Below, piece after piece: positions 1-5,952 of a DNA stretch of 64,000 nt. The DNA comes from Kiritimatiellia bacterium (GTDB lineage: Bacteria > Verrucomicrobiota > Kiritimatiellia > UBA8416 > JADHWI01), in the NCBI GenBank assembly GCA_016783565.1, contig JADHWI010000006.1:1-64000 (forward strand). The letters run 5' to 3'. Under the pieces are notes generated by a model. That model was not told the origin of the DNA. It saw nothing but the letters and a program-made list of their open reading frames with translations, and did not search any database. Within the stretch, counting starts at the first letter, position 1; every line of letters begins with the position of its first letter. The position numbers were made by a program, and so were the translations under genes.

Positions 1-39
1 AATGGAGTGTAGAGGTTTCTGAGTGTGTAAATTGCGATT

Positions 40-124
40 ATGGAGGGCGATGCTCCTGCAGAGCCGAGATTGCACGAAAACGCGCCGTGTGTGCGGCCGG
101 TTCGAGAGGACTCTCACCCTCCAT
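40..124. repeat. Possible dispersed element bounded by inverted 8-mers
   Basis: ATGGAGGG at 40-47 is matched by its exact reverse complement CCCTCCAT at 117-124. The stretch between is GC-rich and contains no convincing reading frame. The wording resembles intergenic elements scattered in some PVC genomes, but other copies cannot be seen here. The rest of 1-272 holds nothing else I can support. Confidence 0.25.
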
Positions 125-272
125 GAGCGGCCTACGGGGCAGAGTATCCAATACGCGACAAAAAAAATGGGGGAGAAGCCAACTCGGCCTCTAACCCGTT
201 CCAAACAAGACAGTTAGACAGAAAACAGATAAAAAGTTTTGACAGAACCAGGATGCGGAATGGGAGAAGATT

Positions 273-803
273 ATGAAAATTCGAACAGCAAGTAGAACTG
301 ACAAAGACGATATATCCAGGATCAATTTGGCCGCCTTTCCCGAAGAAGAAAACAAACTCATTTCGAATCTTGCCACCGATCTCCTGGCGCTGAAAACGAC
401 ACCCATCACCCTTTCTTTGGTGGCTGAATCAGAAGCCTCAACAGTAGGACACGCAGCCTTCAGCCCCGTGACCTTCACAAATTGCGAAAGCATCCAAGGC
501 TACATTCTTGCTCCACTCGCCGTGAAGCCATGCAGGCAAAAGACTGGAATTGGTTCAAGTCTTGTAGAAGACGGCATTCGCAGACTTTCGAAAATGGATG
601 TAGACATACTCTTTGTCTATGGGGACCCCAAGTATTACGGTAGATTCGGATTCAGCGCCGCTATCGCTGAACCCTTCAAGCCTCCTTACGATCTGCAATT
701 CCCTTTTGGGTGGCTGGCTATGCCCCTTGACAAAGCACTGGCCAAAGAATGGTCGGGACCAATAGCCTGCGTCCCGCCACTGTGCAACCCAGAGCTATGG
801 TAG
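273..803 (+). CDS. GNAT family N-acetyltransferase
   Basis: A 176-residue protein of the GNAT acetyltransferase fold, which transfers an acetyl group from acetyl-CoA to an amine on a small molecule or protein. The acetyl-CoA pyrophosphate loop is visible near residues 88-95 (RQKTGIGS). A later YYGRFGF motif (121-127) is typical of YhbS-like members, which keep this Y-x-R-F-G-F block after the core strand. The start is supported by a GGGAGA Shine-Dalgarno-like element about 6 bases upstream. It stands alone, just before the duplicated tRNA-Gly region, so context gives no substrate. Confidence 0.8.
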   Translation: MKIRTASRTDKDDISRINLAAFPEEENKLISNLATDLLALKTTPITLSLVAESEASTVGHAAFSPVTFTNCESIQGYILAPLAVKPCRQKTGIGSSLVEDGIRRLSKMDVDILFVYGDPKYYGRFGFSAAIAEPFKPPYDLQFPFGWLAMPLDKALAKEWSGPIACVPPLCNPELW

Positions 804-817
804 CCGCTGCAATGGAA

Positions 818-954
818 CGAAAAATCAAGCGCAGAGGGGCCAAACGTTTCTTGCAGGATTTATCGAACGAGACTTGACTCTGAAGGCCGTATCCGTACAC
901 TAGCCGCCTGTTTGACACCAAAAGCGGGTGTAGCTCAATGGTAGAGCCCCAGCC
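818..954 (+). repeat. Direct repeat copy 1 (tRNA-Gly promoter and 5' half)
   Basis: These 137 bases recur at 1104-1240 with about two mismatches near the left end. The copied unit includes the promoter (TTGACT at 874-879, TACACT at 896-901) and the tRNA-Gly 5' half up to the anticodon stem. The two copies lie 286 bases apart, which suggests a local tandem duplication. Confidence 0.85.
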
Positions 955-1023
955 CGCGCTTACAGCGCGGCTAGCTTCCAAGTTCACCCCGCCACAGGCG
1001 GGGCTGGTCACGTGGGTTCGATT
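924..1023 (+). pseudogene. tRNA-Gly-like copy disrupted by two hairpins
   Basis: The D-arm half matches the intact tRNA-Gly at 1210 exactly, and the anticodon-loop sequence CTTCCAAG and the T-arm start GTGGGTTCGATTC are kept. Two perfect hairpins interrupt the anticodon arm, one on each side of the loop: 954-970 (CCGCGC/GCGCGG) and 987-1003 (CCCCGCC/GGCGGGG). The 3' acceptor strand (expected CACCCGC) and the CCA are missing, and the T stem cannot close. It is therefore most likely a non-functional copy. A promoter identical to that of the intact gene precedes it, so it may still be transcribed. Confidence 0.7.
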
Positions 1024-1103
1024 CTATGTCACAATACTTTACGTATATCCTTTACTCTGAGTCACTAAATCGACACTACATCGGCCATAGCGCACAACTG
1101 GGA

Positions 1104-1240
1104 CGAAAGATCAAACGCAGAGGGGCCAAACGTTTCTTGCAGGATTTATCGAACGAGACTTGACTCTGAAGGCCGTATCCGTACACTAGCCGCCTGTTTG
1201 ACACCAAAAGCGGGTGTAGCTCAATGGTAGAGCCCCAGCC
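1104..1240 (+). repeat. Direct repeat copy 2 (tRNA-Gly promoter and 5' half)
   Basis: Near-identical partner of 818-954. This copy continues into an intact tRNA. Confidence 0.85.
1160..1187 (+). promoter_or_regulatory. Sigma-70-like promoter of tRNA-Gly
   Basis: TTGACT (1160-1165) and TACACT (1182-1187) are separated by 16 bases. The tRNA begins 22 bases after the -10 element, which fits a stable-RNA promoter with a short leader. The same promoter occurs in the duplicated copy at 874-901. Confidence 0.55.
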
Positions 1241-1283
1241 TTCCAAGCTGGTCACGTGGGTCCGATTCCCATCACCCGCTCCA
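1210..1283 (+). tRNA. tRNA-Gly (anticodon TCC), CCA encoded
   Basis: Acceptor strands GCGGGTG and CACCCGC pair fully, with discriminator T and an encoded CCA. The D arm is GCTC..GAGC. The anticodon arm CCAGC/GCTGG carries loop CTTCCAA, giving anticodon TCC for GGA/GGR glycine codons. The T arm GTGGG/CCCAT has loop TCCGATT rather than the usual TTCGANT. The disrupted copy at 924 has the more canonical TTCGATT. Confidence 0.9.
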
Positions 1284-1589
1284 TCCTCTAAAACCCTCTG
1301 AAACGCCATATGTAGTACTTCTATTAAAAGGTTTTATCAGCATAACGGCCCGCACAAGGCATCCTGCGACGCTATGTACTTTCATGTGATTTCAGAAGCA
1401 CGTTCCACAACTTTTAACACAACTTTTTTCCGCGCCTCCAACTGGTGAAAGGAGAATCTCTGCGCGGAATCGCTGAAAATAGAATAGTGTCGGCAAGGAA
1501 AGCAGTATGTCCGCGCCGTAGCCGATAGCTCTGATGTTATCGAGACCTACGTCCCTGCAGGCTGATGATTTCGGTCTAGGACGATTTCA

Positions 1590-1715
1590 CGGAGGCGTGA
1601 GTGGAGACGGGGTTCCTGCGTTGTCTCTCACGGAGCCACGCAGAGGATCGTTGAGGTTGGGGCGAAAGCGGTCACTCCGTCGCCAAGGCTTTGGAGGGCA
1701 AGCGAGGGTATTAAT
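1590..1715. repeat. Mosaic of dispersed-repeat-like intergenic DNA
   Basis: Within the gene-free stretch 1284-1749, two pieces look like mobile or dispersed intergenic repeats rather than gene remnants. One has GTGAG..GAGAC near 1597 folding on GTCTCTCAC at 1623-1631. The other is an imperfect palindrome at 1675-1696 (CTCC..GCC AA GGC..GGAG) followed by GGCAAGC. Read as protein, the second gives the RRQGFGGQAR-type string often produced by such repeats. Copies elsewhere in the genome cannot be checked. Nothing else is recognised in 1284-1749. Confidence 0.35.
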
Positions 1716-1749
1716 GCGGTGAAGTCCGTACACTGCGGATCAGACGCGG

Positions 1750-2661
1750 CTATTTGGCGTCGGCTGCATCGGGCTTGGGAGCCAGTCGTTTCTGGGCCCG
1801 CTCCCTCGATTTCTTGACGAAGTCGGTTATGTCCCTGAACTCTTCGTCGGGCAATGAATGGAACTTGAAGACACCGTCATCGAGTTCATCATTGATGATG
1901 ATGTCGTCGAAGCTGCAGGTTCGCTCGGCTAGCAAGTCAGTCTGCGTATAGCCGACCACGAGGTGTCTCTTCGTGTCCACTCGGATACGCAGTTCCTTTA
2001 GCATAGTTCCTGTGAGCTTTGCGAAGGACTTGGCTTGCTCGGGCGGCATTGTCTTCACGAGAAGGGCAGCGCACTTCTCAATGTTGAAGGAACCTTTGAA
2101 CTCGGTGACACCCCCTTTCGTGCCGACCGAAACGAAGTCGTATGGCGGGAGCATGTTGCGAATTGTTCCAATGTAGTCTTGTCCCTCGGACAGTCCGAAT
2201 CCCTTGATGTTCCAGCCGTCGAATGGTTGGTCCGGGGAATTGATGGACGCGTCCATCATGATCGAGTTAGTGACGGACTTGCCATCCCTTGTCACAACAC
2301 TGCGTAGTCTCTGATGGTCGCCATCGAAGGTTGTATAGACAGTGAACTTCTGCACGGTCTTCGCACCCACACCGCCACTTGTTGTCGTGTTGGAGCCACT
2401 GATGCTCAGAAGGTTTGGGCTTACGAATCTTAAGGTTGATGAGGAATCGGATTTCATTCTGAAGACAAGAGCCTTCGCCCCTTTGATACGTTCAGAGTAT
2501 GACACCGTCATGTCGTAGGACTGGATGTTGTCCAAGGTACTCATGATCTTCGGACTGATTTCTGTGAAGTCCTGAGCGACCAGAGGAACTGCTCCGAACA
2601 GAATCGCCACGGAGAGGACAATCGCTGCGGCTGTACGGGTATGACGCTCTGTGTTCATCAT
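1750..2661 (-). CDS. LolA-like exported protein
   Basis: About 303 residues from the chosen ATG at 2661 (the frame opens 34 codons earlier, but that extension is not signal-like). Residues 3-30 form a signal peptide with cleavage likely after AVPLVAQ. The mature part is beta-rich, with a YDMTVSYSERIKG stretch and alternating polar strands, resembling the LolA/LppX/outer-membrane lipoprotein-sorting fold used to ferry lipids or lipoproteins through the periplasm. No catalytic motif is visible. The C terminus is Lys/Arg/Ala rich. The start lies at the edge of the direct repeat 2672-2706. Fold-level call only; the substrate is unknown. Confidence 0.5.
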   Translation of the reverse strand: MMNTERHTRTAAAIVLSVAILFGAVPLVAQDFTEISPKIMSTLDNIQSYDMTVSYSERIKGAKALVFRMKSDSSSTLRFVSPNLLSISGSNTTTSGGVGAKTVQKFTVYTTFDGDHQRLRSVVTRDGKSVTNSIMMDASINSPDQPFDGWNIKGFGLSEGQDYIGTIRNMLPPYDFVSVGTKGGVTEFKGSFNIEKCAALLVKTMPPEQAKSFAKLTGTMLKELRIRVDTKRHLVVGYTQTDLLAERTCSFDDIIINDELDDGVFKFHSLPDEEFRDITDFVKKSRERAQKRLAPKPDAADAK

Positions 2662-2671
2662 GTCTTTGGTC

Positions 2672-2706
2672 CCAACAAATTGATTATCAGGAACATTTGC
2701 CCTGAC
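2672..2706. repeat. Direct repeat, left copy flanking the toxin-antitoxin pair
   Basis: 35 bases containing TGATTATCAGG, ACATTTGCCCTGAC and a left-hand CCAAC. They recur at 3446-3479 with one indel and very few substitutions. The two copies bracket the toxin-antitoxin genes. Confidence 0.75.
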
Positions 2707-2786
2707 GTCGTGCTCACCGGACCAGGGAGGGAGCGCATCGCGCGGCCTTACTGGGTGCTCCACTGGCCTTGTTGGCCCGTTTTATG

Positions 2787-3077
2787 TCAGGCTTGCAGTG
2801 CTTCGAGGACAGCTTGGGGTTGCTTGTCCACAACGCGCAGCAAGGCTTTTGCCGGGCCCTCTGGTTCTCTTCGGCCTTGCTCCCAGTTCTGTAGCGTCGA
2901 TCTACTGACACCAATCATGAGAGAAAACTGGGACTGAGAAACATGAAGCCGATTACGGATGCGCTTGATATCCACGGGGCGATAGCGGAAGACGCGGGAA
3001 GGCTTGGCCAAGCCTTTCCGTATCTTTCCTGCTTCCTCAATACTCTCGACCAGTTCGTTAAACAGTTCCTTTTTCAT
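2787..3077 (-). CDS. NadS/HigA-type antitoxin, XRE helix-turn-helix
   Basis: A 96-residue DNA-binding antitoxin. The second half carries an XRE-type helix-turn-helix with the NadS-family signature (SQSQFSLMIGVSRSTLQNWE, then GRREPEGPAKALLRV). The first 35 residues are the variable toxin-binding part. It should neutralise the toxin encoded just upstream and repress the shared promoter. The ATG at 3077 overlaps the toxin stop as TGATG, with a GAGGAG Shine-Dalgarno about 8 bases before it; a GTG at 3080 is an alternative. The toxin-first order matches higBA-type modules. Confidence 0.85.
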   Translation of the reverse strand: MKKELFNELVESIEEAGKIRKGLAKPSRVFRYRPVDIKRIRNRLHVSQSQFSLMIGVSRSTLQNWEQGRREPEGPAKALLRVVDKQPQAVLEALQA

Positions 3078-3391
3078 CACATATTCTCCTCAACCAAGGT
3101 CCGCAGGATCTTGACTTCCTTGGCCGATAGGTCGGTCTTCTCTTTCTTGCCGTAGGCAAGAAGGAGAAAGATCTCACTGTCAGCCACATACCAGTAGTAT
3201 ATCACCCTGATTCCGCCACGCTTGCCTCCTGTCGCGGAGCGCCAGCGTATCTTCCTGAGACCGCCGCTCCCCTTGATCAGGTCGCCAGCGGTTGGGTTGA
3301 AGATCAACTCCTGCTGGAACTCACGATAGGCTTCATCGGGAATCAGCTTGCCGATCTGCCGGGTGAATACACTTGTTTCTTTGAATACCAT
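3077..3391 (-). CDS. HigB2/RelE-like mRNA interferase toxin
   Basis: A 104-residue RelE/HigB2-superfamily toxin, expected to cleave mRNA on the ribosome. Recognisable blocks are FKETSVFTRQI at the N terminus, LIKGSGGLRKIRW in the middle (basic catalytic strand), KRGGIRVIYYW and the C-terminal LLAYGKKEKTDLSA. The frame extends back to 3412, but the ATG at 3391 matches family starts, and a putative promoter at 3401-3429 would leave the upstream ATG untranscribed. It is translationally coupled to the antitoxin. The whole cassette sits between direct repeats. Confidence 0.85.
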   Translation of the reverse strand: MVFKETSVFTRQIGKLIPDEAYREFQQELIFNPTAGDLIKGSGGLRKIRWRSATGGKRGGIRVIYYWYVADSEIFLLLAYGKKEKTDLSAKEVKILRTLVEENM

Positions 3392-3400
3392 CACATCCAC

Positions 3401-3429
3401 ACCGTACGCCATTGGCGTATAGCTGTCAA
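3401..3429 (-). promoter_or_regulatory. Candidate promoter of the toxin-antitoxin operon
   Basis: On the minus strand a perfect TTGACA (3424-3429) and TACGGT (3401-3406) are spaced by 17 bases. Transcription would begin within a few bases of the toxin ATG at 3391, giving a nearly leaderless mRNA. Upstream lie palindromic bases (GCCC.GACA/TGTC.GGGC around 3473-3493) that could serve as the antitoxin operator. Confidence 0.4.
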
Positions 3430-3445
3430 TTCTCTATTCTCGGGG

Positions 3446-3479
3446 CCAACCATTGATTATCAGGCACATTTGCCCTGAC
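3446..3479. repeat. Direct repeat, right copy flanking the toxin-antitoxin pair
   Basis: Partner of 2672-2706. It is followed by a hairpin-prone stretch: TTTGCCCT (3470-3477) faces AGGGCAAA further right, and TCGGGC faces GCCCGA. It lies in the upstream region of the toxin gene. Confidence 0.75.
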
Positions 3480-3550
3480 AACTTGATGTCGGGCGGATTT
3501 TAGGGCAAACGAGCCCGATCAGAATTATCCGCCACTCCTTAGAGAGAAAC

Positions 3551-4186
3551 CTAGATGAGAGAGGTTGGTATGTCAACGAGAACTGCTGGCCCCAGCCGTC
3601 CGGGTATCATGATGATTGTGTGATGGCTTTGGCGAATCATGGTCGGTGGGAGACGGGGATTGCGGGAGGATGCTTCGCATCGGAGAACGGAGGTCTGAAG
3701 ACAGAGGACAGAACGACTTGAGCCATGCTTTGAGTCTGGCCGCTGTTCGACTGAGCGAAAAGGGATAACGGTGCCAGAAGGTGCTGAGGCGCCACCAAAA
3801 GGGAATAGGTTGCCAGCGCCCTTTGATTGGGAAAATTCGCGGAGAGAGACGCCGGAGAAACTCTTTGCGAGCTGGAATAATTCTCTGTTGCTCGACACAT
3901 ACATGGAACAAGCGAAATGAGGATCTCGTCCGCCGCTCCAAACAAAAATATTGGTGGCTCCCTGAGGTAATTGCACCAAATACCTATCAAAAAGACTTTG
4001 CTGCTCCTCACCGATCTCTGCTGCTGTTGCAAAAAATCCCGACTTGACGCCAAAGGCCCTCCCCATGGGATCCCACCACATAAATAGAACCATGAAAACG
4101 GCAAGCATGAATATGAGACAAAAAATACTCTTGAACAGACAACCGATGTCGCCATCGCCACAATCTGATTTTTGATGCTTATTCAT
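3551..4186 (-). CDS. Hypothetical single-span membrane protein
   Basis: The 211-residue frame opens with a polar, Cys-containing N terminus and then a strong hydrophobic segment (about residues 18-37, IFCLIFMLAVFMVLFMWW). The following ~100 residues look like a normal soluble domain. The last ~55 residues (after RSVEQRPDSKHGSS) are compositionally unlike the rest, with many Arg, His and Pro, and may be read in a shifted frame; the real end is uncertain. It follows two other small membrane proteins on the same strand (4199-4815). Function unknown. Confidence 0.45.
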   Translation of the reverse strand: MNKHQKSDCGDGDIGCLFKSIFCLIFMLAVFMVLFMWWDPMGRAFGVKSGFFATAAEIGEEQQSLFDRYLVQLPQGATNIFVWSGGRDPHFACSMYVSSNRELFQLAKSFSGVSLREFSQSKGAGNLFPFGGASAPSGTVIPFRSVEQRPDSKHGSSRSVLCLQTSVLRCEASSRNPRLPPTMIRQSHHTIIMIPGRLGPAVLVDIPTSLI

Positions 4187-4198
4187 TGAGAGATGCTT

Positions 4199-4510
4199 TC
4201 AATCAGGCCAGGGGCCGCCGTGGTAGGTGCGGGCCTTGGGTGGGCCGTCGCGTGGTGTACCTGATGGAGTACCGACGTTCCATGGGTGGTGTTTAACGTA
4301 GGGTCCTTTTGGGCCCTCAACAATGCCGTCTTCGAGGATTGCTTCTCTTGCCTTGTCGTTTCGCGCCTTTAACTCTGCCTGAGCGCGGCGTTTGCGTCTC
4401 CGAAGTATGAATGGAAAGATGGGCAGCAAGAACACTGAGAATCCCAGCATGAAGGTGAGTAGCCAGGCTCCTGAAATCGGTAACGCTGCAGCGATGGTAA
4501 GCGTTGTCAC
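4199..4510 (-). CDS. Small membrane protein with VEGPKG motif (copy 2)
   Basis: 103 residues: a hydrophobic segment at about 5-35, a positively charged RRRKRRAQ stretch (cytoplasmic side), then a soluble tail with DGIVEGPKGPY and a Pro/Gly-rich end. The same DG-x-VEGPKG motif occurs in the upstream gene, so the two are probably diverged paralogues. Its ATG overlaps the stop of that gene (ATGA), implying coupled translation. Function unknown. Confidence 0.5.
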   Translation of the reverse strand: MTTLTIAAALPISGAWLLTFMLGFSVFLLPIFPFILRRRKRRAQAELKARNDKAREAILEDGIVEGPKGPYVKHHPWNVGTPSGTPRDGPPKARTYHGGPWPD

Positions 4511-4815
4511 TCTTCACCTATGTGTGGATAGTTGGGAATTTCTCTGATCTGAGGGAAGTGCTTTGAGCCAGGTCGGGGTGTCGGGATTGAGTTGGAGTAT
4601 TCTAACCACTTCCTGCCCCAGCGGCGGGGCTTCCATTTTCCCTTTGGACCCTCGACCTTTCCATCAGCGGTGATGCGGAGCACGGCGTCATGAATGCGTT
4701 GATGTAGAAGTTCGCTCTGTTTCCGCTTGTGGATTCGCCATTTGATTAGGCATGCGGTAGTACCGCCGCCCACGGTGACTATCAAGAAGCCACAAACTAT
4801 AAGGAATTCAATCAT
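4507..4815 (-). CDS. Small membrane protein with VEGPKG motif (copy 1)
   Basis: 102 residues: an N-terminal membrane segment (about 2-24, with a Gly-rich VGGGTT), a basic KWRIHKRKQ patch, then a short soluble domain with DGKVEGPKGKW and a Trp/Arg/Pro-rich tail. It shares topology and motif with the downstream overlapping gene. No known family recognised. It lies in the accessory stretch that also carries the toxin-antitoxin pair. Confidence 0.5.
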   Translation of the reverse strand: MIEFLIVCGFLIVTVGGGTTACLIKWRIHKRKQSELLHQRIHDAVLRITADGKVEGPKGKWKPRRWGRKWLEYSNSIPTPRPGSKHFPQIREIPNYPHIGEE

Positions 4816-4920
4816 GCAAAACGACGTTAACAGCGAGCAAGGCGACGCGACAAGTTGATTTTGTGGGTTGGGTAAAGGGAGGAGTGGTTCTTCCTAAGAA
4901 TGTTCAACCTGGAGGATGGT

Positions 4921-5088
4921 ATGAGAACGGGATTGGCTTTGATGATTGTGGCGCTGTGTGCGGGGTGTACGCATGACGGAGCAAATCATGGGCCATACAA
5001 GAATGGCGAACTATGCAAGTGCCCGCAGGATTGCGTACAGAGCCCTAATCAGGACGTAATGAGTACTCACGGCTTACTCATCCCGTGA
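4921..5088 (+). CDS. Possible small Cys-rich lipoprotein
   Basis: 55 residues starting MRTGLALMIVALCAGC, a short signal peptide ending in an LCAGC lipobox, then a tail with a C-K-C-x3-C cluster. A GGAGG Shine-Dalgarno lies 5 bases before this ATG, which favours it over the in-frame ATG at 4900. It overlaps the end of the oppositely oriented gene at 5074. Short length and lack of homologues known to me keep confidence low. Confidence 0.35.
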   Translation: MRTGLALMIVALCAGCTHDGANHGPYKNGELCKCPQDCVQSPNQDVMSTHGLLIP

Positions 5089-5730
5089 TGTTGTGTTGGT
5101 TGAAGGCTTGAAGCTTACGGTGATTGTTTGGTCGCCGACAGTTTCACTGGGTTCGGAGCCGGCAACAATGGTCACGGTCTGATGGTCTGCATTCTCGAGA
5201 GTAGCCTTGTCTCCCGTAATGCTCCAGATGAAGGTACCTGGGATTGCGGGGGTCACTTTGGCAGTGAGTTGTCGCTTTTGACCGACCCCCATGTAAACCG
5301 GTCCCTTGGACTCAATCGTCACGCGGTACACGGTGCCGTCCAGAGTTGCCCACAACGTTGCTTCTCGCTGCGTTGCCGAAAGCGTGTTGGTCGCGCTATG
5401 CGCGTCCAACGTCAGGATGTGTTTCTGTACGTCGTCTGCGCCGCTGGCCTCGGTTCGGACCACACGATAGAACATGGGAACCGGGACGGCATGATTCCCA
5501 TTAGAAGTTGCGGGGATGTTGCGGAGCGCGTCCCAGGACATGCGCCAGTCCTCCTGAAGTGATGGCGTCCACTCGACTCTGTACGTGGCGTTCGTAGCGG
5601 AATCCTGCCATCGTAACGTCCCATCCGATCCAAAGGTTGTTATTACGGGTGCATTGGTCGGTGCGCCGAGGGCCGGTAGTGCGACGACGCTAAGAAACGC
5701 CGCTACGAAAAAATGGATGCGGATGCTCAT
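5074..5730 (-). CDS. Exported protein with Ig-like (BIG) domain
   Basis: 218 residues from the ATG at 5730, which begins a clean signal peptide (SIRIHFFVAAFLSVVALPALGA). A first beta-rich part (about 20-110) reads RWQDSATNATYRVEWTPS, similar to small exported beta modules found in PVC proteins. A second part (about 125-218) resembles a bacterial Ig-like domain, with QLTAKVTP, TFIWSITGDKATLENA and TITVSF strands. Probably envelope-associated or secreted; no enzymatic residues seen. Confidence 0.5.
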   Translation of the reverse strand: MSIRIHFFVAAFLSVVALPALGAPTNAPVITTFGSDGTLRWQDSATNATYRVEWTPSLQEDWRMSWDALRNIPATSNGNHAVPVPMFYRVVRTEASGADDVQKHILTLDAHSATNTLSATQREATLWATLDGTVYRVTIESKGPVYMGVGQKRQLTAKVTPAIPGTFIWSITGDKATLENADHQTVTIVAGSEPSETVGDQTITVSFKPSTNTTSRDE

Positions 5731-5952
5731 AAGCAGGAGAGTAACGAAGAAATAGTTAGGCGTCAATCAGGGGAGAAGACCTTAGACCATCGTCCGCATC
5801 CCACAGACTCTTGGCTTGCGGAGGGATGGCCGTGACCTTGGGAACGGACCATAGCAAGCCATTAGGGCAGAGATGGTTAAGCACTGTCATGGTGCGCGGT
5901 CGTGGTCTCAGGGATGATTTAGGCATTATTTTAGTCATTATCTTGGATTAAG

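Noticed and set aside
718-1309. Two minus-strand frames with the shared GWGSTIELHPL string
   Set aside because: They are antisense to the duplicated tRNA-Gly region; such strings are a known artefact of translating tRNA genes backwards.
2672-3479. Integron attC sites around the toxin-antitoxin genes
   Set aside because: The repeats do not show the RYYYAAC/GTTRRRY core pair in the required positions and no integrase is present, so only plain direct repeats are claimed.
5756-5938. 60-residue minus-strand frame upstream of the Ig-like protein
   Set aside because: No signal, motif or Shine-Dalgarno; the composition is unlike neighbouring genes and it overlaps the start region of the next gene's frame.
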